The position numbers and the translations under genes were made by a program. This document shows, piece after piece, positions 1-8,607 of a DNA stretch of 64,000 bases. The notes below the pieces were generated by a model. The model was not told where the DNA came from, searched no databases, and worked only from the letters and a program-made list of their open reading frames with translations. Positions within the stretch are counted from its first letter, which is position 1; every line of letters starts with the position of its first letter. This DNA is from Paenibacillus riograndensis SBR5 (GTDB taxonomy: Bacteria; Bacillota; Bacilli; Paenibacillales; Paenibacillaceae): NCBI RefSeq assembly GCF_000981585.1, contig NZ_LN831776.1:5935187-5999186 (forward strand), given 5' to 3'.

Positions 1-2120
1 TCAACGGCCTTGGACGTATTGACGAAATCATTAACCGCCAGGCCCTTATCCACCAGCAGGATCAGACTGTTCAGACGGGACAGAATCCAGCGGTCCAGCT
101 TATGCCCCGATACTTTGAACGGATGATCAGCAGGATCATAGCCGTCGATACCGGCATACAGCGTCAGGAACGCATGGGTGTTGACCAGCGTATCCACAAT
201 TTTGGATTTGGTCTCACCAACCAGGCCGCGCGAGAAACGTTTGTTGTTCCATGGCGCACTGTCGGACAGGATCGCCCAGCGGAACGCATCCGTGCCGTAT
301 TCGTTCATGATTTCCCAAGGGTCAATGACATTGCCTTTGGATTTGGACATTTTTTGGCCGTTCTCATCAAAAATGTGGCCGTGGGCAATAACCGCCTTAT
401 ACGGAGCTTTGCCTTTGAACAGCGTCGATACCGCAAGCAAGCTGTAGAACCAGCCGCGTGTCTGGTCAATCCCTTCGCAGATCATGTCTGCCGGATATTG
501 GTCCTCGAACTTGTCTTGATTTTCAAAAGGATAGTGGCTTTGGGCGAACGGCATCGAGCCGCTGTCAAACCAGACGTCGATAACCTCTGAGGTCCGCACC
601 ATTACTCCGCCCTCGCTGAATGGACTGCGCAGCTTGATGTTGTCTACATAAGGCTTGTGGAGCTCGATATCCTCCGGCACCTCTCCGATCGCCATCGATC
701 TCAGTTCAGCAATGCTGTGCGGGGCAAATTCCTTGCCCGTATCCTGGCAGATCCAGATATTCAGCGGAGTCCCCCAATAGCGGTTGCGGCTGATGTTCCA
801 GTCCACCAGTTCCTCCAGGAATTTGCCGAAGCGGCCTTCGCGCACGTGATCCGGGTACCAATCCACACTGTTGTTGTTCGCAATAAGCTGGTCCTTAATT
901 GCCGTTGTCTGGATAAACCAGCTGTCTGTTGCATAGTAGAGTAGCGGGGTATCGCAGCGCCAGCAGAACGGATAGCTGTGCTCGTATTTCTCTTTGCTGT
1001 ACAGCAGGCCTTTCTCGGATAGCACCTTGACAATATCCAGATCGCAATCCTTCACGAACCGTCCGGCAAAATCAGAAACCACATCCGTATACTTACCGGA
1101 AGTGTCCACTACGTTGACAAAGCTGATGCCATTCTCACGGCAGCTTTTATAGTCATCTTCACCATGGGCCGGAGCCATGTGCACGATCCCTGTACCGCTG
1201 GAATCCGTAACGAAGGAAGCTCCAACGATAACATTATGTTTTTCGGCCTGGATATATCCGAATGGCGGTGTATAGCTCTGGCCGATAAAATCCGTGCCCT
1301 TGTGCGTGGACAGGATCGTATATTCACCCTTCAATACCTCTTCCGCAAGATTCTTTGCAAGCACATACACGCCGTCTTCCTGCCGGGCGCGGACATACTC
1401 CATGTCCGGGTTCATCGCCAGGGCCATATGCGCCGGCAGTGTCCAAGGCGTGGTCGTCCAGGCGAGCACATAGTCGCCGCTGCCGTTCAGCTTAAACTTG
1501 GCTGTTGCACTAAGGTCTTTGACCGTCTTGTAGCCCTGCGCCACTTCATGCGAGCTTAGCGTCGTCTGGCAGCTTGGGCAATACGGGCTTACCCGGTGTC
1601 CGCGGTACAGCAGCCCTTTCTCATGGACCGTAGCAAGGATGTTCCATACGCTCTCGATGTACGTATTGTCCAAGGTAACATATGGATGGTCCAGATCGGT
1701 CCAGTACCCGATGGCTTCCGTGAACTCCCGCCACTGCTTCTCGTACCCGAAGACACTTTCTTTACACTCCTTGATGAACTTCTCCACACCATATTCTTCG
1801 ATCTCTTGCTTGCCGGAGATTCCCAGCTTTTTCTGTACGCCGAGTTCTACCGGCAGCCCGTGAGTATCCCAGCCTGCCTTACGTACTACCCGGTAGCCTT
1901 TCATCGTCTGGTAGCGGCCGATAAAGTCCTTGATGACCCGCCCGAGCACGTGCCCGATATGCGGTACGCCATTGGCCGTCGGCGGTCCTTCATAGAACAC
2001 ATAGTTCGGACGGCCTTCACGGTTCTCCATGGATCTGCGGAACGTATTTTCGTCGCTCCATTTCTTCAAAATGCGGACGTCTCTGGCCCGCGCTTTTTCT
2101 TTGACATCTACTTTTTGCAT
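1..2120 (-). CDS. ileS: isoleucyl-tRNA synthetase, IleS2 (eukaryote-like) type, 3' end outside window
   Basis: Charges tRNA-Ile with isoleucine in the cytoplasm. About 706 N-terminal residues are visible; the gene runs off the left edge. The class I signature HIGH lies in PHIGHVLGR near residue 50, and KMSKSKGN lies in the last part of the visible sequence. The stretch after HIGH ([14 protein letters not shown]) and the [14 protein letters not shown] segment match the eukaryote-like IleS2 class rather than the common bacterial IleS1. The ATG at 2118-2120 has an AAGGA-type ribosome binding site about 10 nt upstream. The gene is preceded by a T-box leader, but a GC-rich repeat element of about 650 bp lies between leader and start. 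IleS2 enzymes are known to be poorly inhibited by mupirocin; that this one is so is inference. Confidence 0.95.
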   Translation of the reverse strand, partial: MQKVDVKEKARARDVRILKKWSDENTFRRSMENREGRPNYVFYEGPPTANGVPHIGHVLGRVIKDFIGRYQTMKGYRVVRKAGWDTHGLPVELGVQKKLGISGKQEIEEYGVEKFIKECKESVFGYEKQWREFTEAIGYWTDLDHPYVTLDNTYIESVWNILATVHEKGLLYRGHRVSPYCPSCQTTLSSHEVAQGYKTVKDLSATAKFKLNGSGDYVLAWTTTPWTLPAHMALAMNPDMEYVRARQEDGVYVLAKNLAEEVLKGEYTILSTHKGTDFIGQSYTPPFGYIQAEKHNVIVGASFVTDSSGTGIVHMAPAHGEDDYKSCRENGISFVNVVDTSGKYTDVVSDFAGRFVKDCDLDIVKVLSEKGLLYSKEKYEHSYPFCWRCDTPLLYYATDSWFIQTTAIKDQLIANNNSVDWYPDHVREGRFGKFLEELVDWNISRNRYWGTPLNIWICQDTGKEFAPHSIAELRSMAIGEVPEDIELHKPYVDNIKLRSPFSEGGVMVRTSEVIDVWFDSGSMPFAQSHYPFENQDKFEDQYPADMICEGIDQTRGWFYSLLAVSTLFKGKAPYKAVIAHGHIFDENGQKMSKSKGNVIDPWEIMNEYGTDAFRWAILSDSAPWNNKRFSRGLVGETKSKIVDTLVNTHAFLTLYAGIDGYDPADHPFKVSGHKLDRWILSRLNSLILLVDKGLAVNDFVNTSKAV

Positions 2121-2174
2121 TGATGGTCAATCCTTCCATGGTTTTGTCTTAAAACCTCTTCGATCCCTCCCAAA

Positions 2175-2830
2175 CCCTCCCTTAGCCAAGGGAGGGCCCC
2201 AAGGGCTCCGCCCTCTGGACACCCGGAACATTGTCTAACTTCCGGGGAGAGGCGGGTTTTGATCTACTGTTGTCGTAGTGCCCGCTTATCGCCGCAAGCG
2301 GCACGCTTTACCTCAGGCCAGCTCCCGCCACGGCCTGGCTTTGCCCTTGGCGACCCCGCCCGCGATCCCGAAGGGCAGCGCGGGGCGGGGGGCCTCTTGC
2401 GGCGGGGCGGAGCCGCCGCTGCCTTGCTCCGGGCGACCCGCCCGCGAACCCGAAGGGCAGCGCTGGGCGGGGGGCCTCTTGCGGCGGGGCGGAGCCGCCG
2501 TTGCCTTGCCCGGGCGACCCGCCCGCGAACCCGAAGGGCAGCGCGGGGCGGGGAGCCTCCCGCGGCGGGGCGGAGCCGCCGCTGCCTTGGCCCGGGCGAC
2601 CCGCCTGCGAACCCGTAGGGCAGCGCGGGGCGGGGAGCCTCTCGCTTTTGCTTTTCGCTCTTCCGCATGGAAGGCCCCGCAGGCGTCCCCGCCAGGGGAG
2701 CCTAAGAAGGGCCGCTCCCCCGCCGAACAAATCCTTTCCCTTCCGCAGACGCCCCTCTTTCCACGAACAATCCCTTGTTGCGGGTGTCCAGAGGGCGGCC
2801 AGCCCTTGGGGTCCCCCTTAGTAAGGGGGA
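2175..2830. repeat. GC-rich repeat element with inverted-repeat ends between T-box and ileS
   Basis: The two ends are inverted copies of each other over about 50 bp (2175-2226 and 2781-2830), sharing the segment CCCTCTGGACACCCG and its complement. Each arm also folds on itself (CCCTCCCTTAG...GGGAGGG and TCCCCCTTA...AAGGGGGA). The interior holds four tandem GC-rich units. No gene with a credible ribosome binding site is inside; the open frames on both strands are products of high GC. Inverted ends plus an unusual position suggest a MITE-like inserted element. No transposase and no clear target duplication were seen. Confidence 0.7.
2350..2640. repeat. four tandem GC-rich units of about 81-83 bp
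   Basis: Units begin at 2350, 2433, 2514 and 2596, each starting GCGACCC(C)GCC and carrying GAAGGGCAGCG, GGGGCGGG and GGCGGAGCCGCCG. The first three are nearly identical; the fourth diverges after about 45 bp. Each unit contains a self-complementary CGGCGGGGCGGAGCCGCCG-type segment able to form a hairpin. Confidence 0.85.
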
Positions 2831-2850
2831 TTTAGGGGGATGCTCAACGT

Positions 2851-2889
2851 AAAAAAGGCGCCGCCCCGCCCCAAGGGGCGAGACGACGC
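2851..2889 (-). terminator. T-box leader intrinsic terminator
   Basis: On the minus strand a 15-bp stem (arms 2875-2889 and 2858-2872, three G-U pairs) is followed by TTTTTT. It lies directly downstream of the T-box sequence, where the competing terminator is expected. Confidence 0.85.
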
Positions 2890-3170
2890 TCGCGATACCA
2901 CCCTAATTCTGTACCTCATGCACATCCGCAAGGGATGTGTAATTAGTACAATCTCAGTTCCGCGCAGCATGCTGGCCGCGCGGGTCCGGGATAACGTCCG
3001 GCAGACGGCTTAGGCCTACACACGTATGGAACGCTTCAGCTTAGCTTCTAGGGGAAGATCTTCCGAGCAAGGCGTGAACAATCGGCTCGCAGCAATCACC
3101 GACTCTCTGGAGAACGTTACCTTATCGTACTTGTCCCGTCATCGAATAGATATGAACAGATTACAGATAT
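2851..3170 (-). promoter_or_regulatory. T-box riboswitch (Ile) upstream of ileS
   Basis: Minus-strand leader of about 320 nt. The conserved T-box is AGGGTGGTATCGCG (2891-2904); its TGGT can pair with the ACCA end of uncharged tRNA-Ile. Upstream are the Stem I motif AGAGAGTCGGTG with GCTGCGAGCCGA, and the Stem III segment GGACGTTATCCCGG. An ATC at 3057-3059 (GGAAGATCTTCC) sits where the specifier codon is expected and would fit isoleucine; I placed it by comparison with known leaders, not by a full fold. A terminator follows at once. Uncharged tRNA should promote antitermination. The class of element is certain; the exact specifier is less so. Confidence 0.9.
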
Positions 3171-3176
3171 GTTCTA

Positions 3177-3205
3177 GTTATAGACGTTTTAAGCAGAAAT
3201 GTCAA
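3177..3205 (-). promoter_or_regulatory. SigA promoter of the ileS T-box transcript
   Basis: Perfect -35 TTGACA (3200-3205), 17-bp spacer and -10 TATAAC (3177-3182) on the minus strand, just upstream of the T-box leader and downstream of divIVA. Confidence 0.85.
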
Positions 3206-3282
3206 TCTCGAAGACGGAAGCCCCCCTCCGCAGCAGGGAGGACTGCGGTGTACATTGAACGGCCCGAAAGGCTGTCTGCCGC

Positions 3283-3768
3283 TCAGAGCGCGTTCTCGCT
3301 TACCTCGCGGCTCTCCAAGGCGTTCCAGTCGTCGGTGGACAGCAACTCCAGCTGCGCTTCCAGCAGCGTCCGGAAACGGGTGCGGTAGATAGAAGCCTGC
3401 TTGCGCAGCTCTTCCGTCTCGATTGCAACCTTGCGGGATTTAGATAATGCTTCGTTAATGATCCGGTCGGCGTTTTTCTCCGCTTCCTTGATGATCAGCT
3501 GGGACTCTTTTTTGGAGTTGTTCTTCACGTCATCGGCTGCTTCCTGAGCAACGAGAATCGTTTTGGACAGGCTCTCTTCGATGTTCACAAAATGATCGAG
3601 CCGCTCCTGAAGGGACAAAAGCTGGTTGTGCAGCTCCTTATTTTCACGGATGACGCTCTCATAATCCTTGATGACCTGATCCAGAAATTCGTTGACCTCA
3701 TCCTCATCATAACCGCGGATTCTCCTGGAGAATTCCTTGTTATGTATATCGAGTGGTGTTAATGGCAT
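3283..3768 (-). CDS. divIVA: DivIVA, polar/septal curvature-sensing division protein
   Basis: 161-residue cytoplasmic coiled-coil protein that binds negatively curved membrane at the septum and poles and positions division and sporulation factors. The N-terminal membrane-binding segment MPLTPLDIHNKEFSRRIRGY and the FLDQVIKDYE coiled-coil start are typical; the rest is charged heptad coiled coil to about residue 140. The ATG at 3768 follows AGGAGGT at 7 nt; a GTG three codons upstream lies inside that ribosome binding site and was not used. It ends the ylm block as in other Bacilli; ileS has its own promoter just downstream. Confidence 0.95.
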   Translation of the reverse strand: MPLTPLDIHNKEFSRRIRGYDEDEVNEFLDQVIKDYESVIRENKELHNQLLSLQERLDHFVNIEESLSKTILVAQEAADDVKNNSKKESQLIIKEAEKNADRIINEALSKSRKVAIETEELRKQASIYRTRFRTLLEAQLELLSTDDWNALESREVSENAL

Positions 3769-4089
3769 GCTGTGCACCTCCTAGAAATTTCGGACCTCTT
3801 GTGCCCCTGAACCCTTATCTGTCCGCAGACAAAATAGAAAGACTATATTTAAGTAGAAGCAGCTGTGCCCTCCTTAAGAGAACAGTATCCGTTTTAGCGG
3901 AACTATAAGACCAGCCACTTGCAAAATATTATCTGCCCTTATAGTTCATATATACGCGAATCACGGAATTTCACCCGGCTGCCGCTGGGGCCGCCTCTTC
4001 TACAAGTATCGGCGTTCAGCTTTCAAAATGTTTGGCTCCCTATAGAGATATTCAATTTCGACAGACAGCACTGGATTCCTGCATGGATT
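3769..4089. other. intergenic divIVA-ylmH, nothing recognised
   Basis: 321 bp between ylmH and divIVA. It contains the divIVA ribosome binding site and AT-rich stretches on the minus strand, but no -35/-10 pair of good quality, no terminator and no small gene that I can support. A divIVA promoter is likely here but could not be placed. Confidence 0.5.
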
Positions 4090-4872
4090 TCAGACAAATT
4101 TGCCGACCTGCACCCGATAGCGGCCTTTTTTGGTCAGAGACCCGATCTCCAGAATCTTGAACCGGCCAAAACCCTGAATGGAGACCATATCCCCGTCCTT
4201 AAGTCCGCAGGAAGGGTCTTCCTCAACCTTCCAGTTGACGCGGACCCTGCCGGCCTTGATGGGCGCAAGAATTTTACTCCGGCTAAGCCGGGTCACATCC
4301 GCCGCAATGCCGTCAAGCCGCAGCGAAGCAACCGTCAGGTCTATGGTCTCCAGCTTCACCTGGCTGCTGCGCAGACCGGATACTGGCAATACCTCTGTAC
4401 TGACATTCATCCGGTGCACACCAGTCAGGTTCATCGCCAAATAATCGGCGATGTCCGCCGCCACAACTACATGACAGCCATCCTCGAGCACATGGATATC
4501 GCCGATTTTCCCCCTCTTAATTCCCAACCCCAGGATTGCGCCCATATAATCGCCATGTTCCAAGGCCAGAAACTTTTGTTCACCAGAGGAAATGGCGAGG
4601 ACCTTCAGTTCCATATCTTCGGCCTCAAGGTCCAGGTAATCGGGAGCCACCAATGCCCGCTTCCGTTCTGCTTCCGCCGATCCGCCATCCCACCTTACAG
4701 AAACATCCGGGTGGCGGTTAACCAGCGTCTGCAGAATAAAACCTTGGCGGGGGTCCAAAAATTCGGTCAGCTTGGATTCATGATACTCTCCTGCACCGGT
4801 GACCCACTCCAAGGCCTTGTCCACAAATTGCCGTTCGTCGGGGTGGAAATGTCCGTAAATTTCATTCTTCAT
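4090..4872 (-). CDS. ylmH: YlmH, S4-domain RNA-binding protein
   Basis: 260 residues. The N-terminal two thirds match the YlmH family (FLDPRQGFILQTL; GDIHVLEDGCHVVV) and residues about 180-245 form the S4 RNA-binding domain (TIDLTVASLRLDGIAADV, KVRV-like VNWKVEEDP, GDMVSIQGFGRF). Homologues in Firmicutes act on stalled ribosomes in ribosome quality control; here that role is inferred from family. ATG at 4872 begins 10 nt after ylmG stops, with only a weak AGG upstream, so translation is probably coupled. Part of the sepF-ylmG-ylmH-divIVA block. Confidence 0.93.
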   Translation of the reverse strand: MKNEIYGHFHPDERQFVDKALEWVTGAGEYHESKLTEFLDPRQGFILQTLVNRHPDVSVRWDGGSAEAERKRALVAPDYLDLEAEDMELKVLAISSGEQKFLALEHGDYMGAILGLGIKRGKIGDIHVLEDGCHVVVAADIADYLAMNLTGVHRMNVSTEVLPVSGLRSSQVKLETIDLTVASLRLDGIAADVTRLSRSKILAPIKAGRVRVNWKVEEDPSCGLKDGDMVSIQGFGRFKILEIGSLTKKGRYRVQVGKFV

Positions 4873-4881
4873 CGCAGCAGC

Positions 4882-5148
4882 CTAAAATACATACGCCACA
4901 ATATACTGCAATCCGTTTTTGGCAAATTCCAGTACAAACAGGGCAATAATCGGGGAGATGTCTATCGTTCCGAACAACGCCGGAATAATCCGCCGGAAGG
5001 GGGTGAGGTACGGTTCCACCAGCTTGCCAAGCAATTCTCCGATGAAGCTGTCCCGTACATTCGGGAGCCAGGACATTAGGACGTAGAAGATGATCATCAC
5101 GAAGTAGATATTGTATAGAATTTCAATAATTAGATTGATTTGGGACAA
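4882..5148 (-). CDS. ylmG: YlmG/YggT family membrane protein
   Basis: 88 residues with two hydrophobic segments (about 6-27 and 62-82) flanking the family motif PNVRDSFIGELL...EPYLTPFRRIIP. YggT proteins are small membrane proteins conserved next to sepF; loss affects nucleoid or septum organisation in several organisms, but the biochemical role is unknown. TTG start at 5148 with GAGGTG 8 nt upstream; that site overlaps the sepF stop, so the genes are tightly coupled. Confidence 0.9.
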   Translation of the reverse strand: MSQINLIIEILYNIYFVMIIFYVLMSWLPNVRDSFIGELLGKLVEPYLTPFRRIIPALFGTIDISPIIALFVLEFAKNGLQYIVAYVF

Positions 5149-5155
5149 AGCCCGT

Positions 5156-5599
5156 TCACCTCATTCTGTTGTAGTCTTGATCATCACCCAGAATCTCCGA
5201 AATGGAGCCTTGGATTTCAACGGTATCCGGTGTGCACATAAATATATTGCCCCCAATTTTGGAAATCCCTCCACCCAGGGCATAAACGGTTCCGCTGAGA
5301 AAATCAATGATCCGCATCGCCTGGTCATTTCGGACCCGCTGCAGATTGATTACTACGGTGCGGTGGGCTCTGAGATGGTCGGCGATTTCCTGTGCCTCTT
5401 CATAAGAACGGGGCTCATACAGCACGACTTTTACATTTTTTTGCGAATGGATACTGACGACGTTCGCCCGCTGATTTTTGCGGGTTTCTACAGGGGCAGG
5501 CTCATATTCTTCCTCATCGCGGGAAATTTGCTCCCGCTCTACAATTTCCTCTTCCTCCTGCAAGCCCAAAAAACTCATAAACCGGTTCATCACGCCCAT
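5156..5599 (-). CDS. sepF: SepF, FtsZ-anchoring septum protein
   Basis: 147-residue cytoplasmic protein that bundles FtsZ and ties it to the membrane. It has an N-terminal amphipathic segment ([13 protein letters not shown]), an acidic linker, and a C-terminal SepF domain from about residue 55 ([51 protein letters not shown]). The ATG at 5599 shares its A with the ylmE stop (TGATG) and has GAGGAGGG upstream; an in-frame TTG one codon earlier is less likely. It completes, with ftsA, the Z-ring membrane anchors found in this window. Confidence 0.95.
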   Translation of the reverse strand: MGVMNRFMSFLGLQEEEEIVEREQISRDEEEYEPAPVETRKNQRANVVSIHSQKNVKVVLYEPRSYEEAQEIADHLRAHRTVVINLQRVRNDQAMRIIDFLSGTVYALGGGISKIGGNIFMCTPDTVEIQGSISEILGDDQDYNRMR

Positions 5600-6291
5600 C
5601 AAGCTCCCTCCTCATGGCCTACTAATACCGTACCCAGGCGTACCCAGGTGGCTCCTTCCTCTATCGCCACTTCAAAATCATTCGACATTCCCATCGACAG
5701 CTCTTGTATAGGCTCAGGTGTCAAGGCCAGCAGATTAAGCTTATCGCGAAGCTCCCTTAACCCGCGGAAAACCGGACGGGTCTGCTCCGGCTCCGCTTCA
5801 TAAGGCGCCATAGTCATCAGTCCGATGACCTTAATGCGGTGCAGACTGGCGATTTCATGCAGAAACCCAGGCACGTCCCCGGGGGCCAGACCGAATTTCG
5901 TATCTTCTCCCGAGATATTCACCTGGAGGAAGACGTTCACGGTAATTCCAGCAGCATCGGCCTTTTTGTGCAATTCCCGCGCCAGCGACAAACGGTCAAG
6001 CGAGTGTATATATTGAAATTTGCCAATAACATCCTTGACCTTATTGGTTTGCAAATGTCCGATGAAATGCCAGGTTCCTTTATGTCCCAGGGCATTCCAT
6101 TTGGGCTCAGCATCCTGCCAGCGGCTTTCTGCAATATCCTCAAGGCCTGCCTCCAGCACTGCGGATACCGTTTCCAATGATACATATTTCGTCACAGCGA
6201 TAACCTTGACGTCCGCCACATCCCGGCCGCTTGCTGCACAGGCACGTGCTACACGTTCCTCTACGCCGGCTATTCTTTCCTGCAGTGTCAA
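5599..6291 (-). CDS. ylmE: YlmE/YggS, PLP homeostasis protein
   Basis: 230-residue single-domain PLP-binding protein of the YggS/PROSC family, which buffers pyridoxal phosphate and amino acid pools without a known catalytic reaction. The PLP lysine is in VIAVTKYVS near residue 35; [11 protein letters not shown] and [13 protein letters not shown] (phosphate binding) are conserved. TTG start at 6291 with AAAGGAGAG overlapping the end of pgeF. The downstream end overlaps sepF by one base. Confidence 0.93.
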   Translation of the reverse strand: MTLQERIAGVEERVARACAASGRDVADVKVIAVTKYVSLETVSAVLEAGLEDIAESRWQDAEPKWNALGHKGTWHFIGHLQTNKVKDVIGKFQYIHSLDRLSLARELHKKADAAGITVNVFLQVNISGEDTKFGLAPGDVPGFLHEIASLHRIKVIGLMTMAPYEAEPEQTRPVFRGLRELRDKLNLLALTPEPIQELSMGMSNDFEVAIEEGATWVRLGTVLVGHEEGA

Positions 6292-6294
6292 CGT

Positions 6295-7152
6295 TCAGCT
6301 CTCCTTTATTCCGATCCAGCTCGTCATTCTTCCTGTAACTCCGTTTTCCTTCCGGTACGAAAAGAATAAATCCTGATTACAGCTTGTACACCAAGATGTA
6401 CATTCGATATGAGTCGGCAATATTCCTGCTTTAATCATAATGCGTCGATTCATTTCTTTCAAGTTCAGCATGCTTTTACGGTCATCCGCTTCCGATGTCC
6501 GGTATAAGTCCTGCGAGGGGCCGGAGCCCGCTGCCGCCTTCAGACCATCCTCAAGCTGGCGGATATGATCCATGACATAGTCGTCCACTTCATAACAGCA
6601 GTCCCCGATTGAAGGTCCGATCCCGGCAAGAATATCCTGCGGGCGGCTGCCATACCCCGTCTCCATACGGGCTACCATAGCAGCGGCAATCTCTGCCACG
6701 GTTCCTTTCCAGCCCGCATGTGCGAGTCCAACCACTTTCTTCAGGGGATCATAGAAGTAGAGCGGCACACAATCGGCATAAAAAGAGGTCAACAGCACAC
6801 CCGGTACATTCGTGAGCAAACCATCCGTTCCTTGAAACGCCGATGCTCTGTCCAAACTGCCCCGTCCACGGTCATCCGCTTTGACCACAGCTATATCATT
6901 ACCGTGGGTTTGCTCTCCGCAGGTCCAGTCCTGCAATGTAAAACCGAGGCTCTCTGCAAGCAAAGTACGATTCCCGAGCACATCCGTCGGTTCATCTCCA
7001 ACATGAAAAGCACAATTAAAGCTGTCATAAGGCGCTTTGCCTATACCACCCTGTCTGCCTGTGAATCCTGCAGTAATTTCGGCATGCTCCGCACGCCAAG
7101 GCTCCAAATGAAGCAGCATAGGCGCGCCGTTCTTTTGCATAAACGGTTCCAT
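6295..7152 (-). CDS. pgeF: PgeF/YlmD, multicopper-oxidase-like (laccase) domain protein
   Basis: 285 residues of the YfiH/DUF152 family. Metal-binding motifs typical of the family are visible: HGNDI, ADCVPLYFYD, HAGWKGT and GPSIGDCCYEV. E. coli YfiH/PgeF removes wrongly incorporated L-Ser from UDP-MurNAc intermediates, and other members have purine nucleoside or phenol oxidase activity; a peptidoglycan-editing role would suit this locus but is inference. ATG at 7152 follows GAGGTG at 7 nt; nine in-frame upstream codons lack a site. Confidence 0.9.
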   Translation of the reverse strand: MEPFMQKNGAPMLLHLEPWRAEHAEITAGFTGRQGGIGKAPYDSFNCAFHVGDEPTDVLGNRTLLAESLGFTLQDWTCGEQTHGNDIAVVKADDRGRGSLDRASAFQGTDGLLTNVPGVLLTSFYADCVPLYFYDPLKKVVGLAHAGWKGTVAEIAAAMVARMETGYGSRPQDILAGIGPSIGDCCYEVDDYVMDHIRQLEDGLKAAAGSGPSQDLYRTSEADDRKSMLNLKEMNRRIMIKAGILPTHIECTSWCTSCNQDLFFSYRKENGVTGRMTSWIGIKES

Positions 7153-7226
7153 ATTTTCACCTCGCCCTAAGTGTACCACAAGATGCCTTCACAGATTTAT
7201 TTCGTGAACCATATCAATTTTTATAT

Positions 7227-7260
7227 TTAAAAAAAGACGCACCTTGTCAATAAGTGCGCC
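7227..7260 (-). terminator. intrinsic terminator overlapping ylmC stop
   Basis: Minus-strand arms GGCGCACTT and AAGGTGCGTC (one bulge) are followed by TTTTTTT. The upstream arm overlaps the last codons of ylmC. It separates ylmC from pgeF, so some readthrough or a second promoter is needed for the genes below. Confidence 0.75.
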
Positions 7261-7591
7261 GGTCACTGCGGTCTCCCCGCTCCAGATACATCGGTTCCCG
7301 CTCTTCCTGATTTTGCGGCATCCGGATTTCCTCCATCTTGACGAGTACAACATCGGCGCCGATCTTCACGATATTCCGCCAGGGAATAATCAGATCCGTG
7401 CCTCCACCAAAGAGGCCCATAAATCGCGTATACCCCGGAATAATGATTGCATCGATCACACCGCGGCGGAGATCCAGTTCCAGATCACTGATCTGCCCCA
7501 GCCGCTTCCCGTCGATAATATTGATCACATCCTTCGTCTGAAAATCAGAGATTTTCATTTTTTTACCGCTACCTATAGAATCGTCGTTCAC
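7247..7591 (-). CDS. ylmC: YlmC/YmxH family PRC-barrel sporulation protein
   Basis: About 114 residues containing one PRC-barrel domain (MKISDFQTKDVINI, LGQISDLELDLRRGVIDAII, IIPWRNIVKIG). Members are linked to sporulation in Bacilli, with no known biochemistry. The start is uncertain: GTG at 7591 has AGGGG 7 nt upstream; ATG at 7558 begins exactly at the family's usual N terminus but with a weaker site; ATG at 7609 has none. It lies between sigG and pgeF and ends in a terminator. Confidence 0.85.
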   Translation of the reverse strand: MNDDSIGSGKKMKISDFQTKDVINIIDGKRLGQISDLELDLRRGVIDAIIIPGYTRFMGLFGGGTDLIIPWRNIVKIGADVVLVKMEEIRMPQNQEEREPMYLERGDRSDRRTY

Positions 7592-7673
7592 CTCGCCACC
7601 CCTGTACATTCAGACATATAGTCCAATATATGTTATGCAGGCTTGGCCACATGCCTAAATTCAGGTACCTGTC

Positions 7674-7725
7674 CAATCAAAAGGGTGCCCGGATAGCGAT
7701 TATTCACCGCACCCGGAACACCCTT
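7674..7725 (-). terminator. terminator after sigG
   Basis: Minus-strand arms AAGGGTGTTCCGG and CCGGGCACCCTT enclose about 27 nt and are followed by TTTTGATT, 22 nt beyond the sigG stop. The poly-T tract is short, so it may be leaky. Confidence 0.65.
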
Positions 7726-7746
7726 GTCCAACTCTGCTATGTGTGT

Positions 7747-8529
7747 TTAAGACTTAACATGCTTCTGCATCTGCTGAATAGCCGACTTCTCGAGACGGGA
7801 TACCTGAGCCTGAGAGATGCCAATCTCATCAGCGACCTCCATTTGGGTTTTGCCTTCAAAAAAACGCATCGACAGAATCCTTTTTTCCCGCTGCCCCAGC
7901 CGCTGCATCGCCTCGCGGAGCGCAATTTCCTCGATCCACGACACATCCTTGTTTTTGTCATCGCTGATCTGATCCATCACATAAATCGGATCTCCGCCGT
8001 CGTGATAGATGGGTTCGAACAAAGAGACCGGGTCCTGAATCGCATCGAGAGCAAATACCACATCTTCTTTGGGAACGCCAAGCGCCTCGGAAATTTCAAA
8101 AATCGTCGGTTCCCGTGAATTCTGATTCGTCAGACTGTCCCGCACCTGCAGCGCTTTGTATGCAATGTCCCGCAGGGACCGGGAGACCCGGATCGGGTTG
8201 TTGTCACGTAAGTAGCGGCGGATTTCACCGATGATCATCGGCACCGCATAGGTGGAGAACTTCACATTTTGCGATAAGTCAAAGTTATCGATGGCTTTCA
8301 TCAACCCGATGCAGCCTACCTGGAACAGGTCGTCAACGAACTCTCCCCGGTTATTGAATCTTTGAATAACGCTAAGAACGAGTCTAAGGTTACCGTTTAC
8401 CAATTTCTCTCTGGCGGATCGCTCGCCCTGCTGCTGCAGCGAAGTGAACAGCTCCCGCATCTCCACGTTCGTCAGAACGGGCAGCTTGGCGGTGTCCACA
8501 CCGCAAATCTCGACTTTATTTCGGGTCAT
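7747..8529 (-). CDS. sigG: RNA polymerase sporulation sigma factor SigG
   Basis: 260 residues, the late forespore sigma factor. Regions 2 (LVLSVIQRFNNRGEFVDDLF, DLSQNVKFSTYAVPMIIGEI), 3 and 4 (REKRILSMRFFEGKTQMEVADEIGISQAQVSRLEKSA) are complete. N-terminal MTRNKVEICGVDT is characteristic of SigG, where the anti-sigma factor CsfB can bind. ATG at 8529 has GGGAGGT 8 nt upstream. It follows sigE in the usual spoIIGA-sigE-sigG order, and a forespore-type promoter can be seen in the 78-bp gap. Confidence 0.97.
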   Translation of the reverse strand: MTRNKVEICGVDTAKLPVLTNVEMRELFTSLQQQGERSAREKLVNGNLRLVLSVIQRFNNRGEFVDDLFQVGCIGLMKAIDNFDLSQNVKFSTYAVPMIIGEIRRYLRDNNPIRVSRSLRDIAYKALQVRDSLTNQNSREPTIFEISEALGVPKEDVVFALDAIQDPVSLFEPIYHDGGDPIYVMDQISDDKNKDVSWIEEIALREAMQRLGQREKRILSMRFFEGKTQMEVADEIGISQAQVSRLEKSAIQQMQKHVKS

Positions 8530-8564
8530 GATGATTTACCTCCCAAGGAGAAACATTACTGTAC

Positions 8565-8592
8565 ATTATCTCCCCGGTCCGGCATTTTATTC
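8565..8592 (-). promoter_or_regulatory. candidate SigF/SigG promoter of sigG
   Basis: Minus strand: GAATA (8588-8592), 14-bp spacer, GGAGATAAT (8565-8573). The -10 fits the SigF/SigG pattern GGnnAnAnT. B. subtilis spoIIIG has a forespore promoter in the same place, so position supports the call. Confidence 0.45.
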
Positions 8593-8607
8593 CTTGGCTT
8601 TTTAAGC

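Noticed and set aside
2259..2835. Several overlapping open frames on both strands in the GC-rich repeats before ileS
   Set aside because: High GC removes stop codons; the frames encode Gly/Ala/Pro/Arg-rich repeats, have no ribosome binding site and cover tandem DNA repeats.
3769..4089. Possible small gene or promoter between ylmH and divIVA
   Set aside because: AT-rich words resemble -10 boxes but none has a matching -35 at normal spacing, and no frame has a ribosome binding site.
3919..5079. Long plus-strand frame (386 codons) opposite ylmH
   Set aside because: It is antisense to ylmH and ylmG, which have clear family motifs; no ribosome binding site and no recognisable domain.
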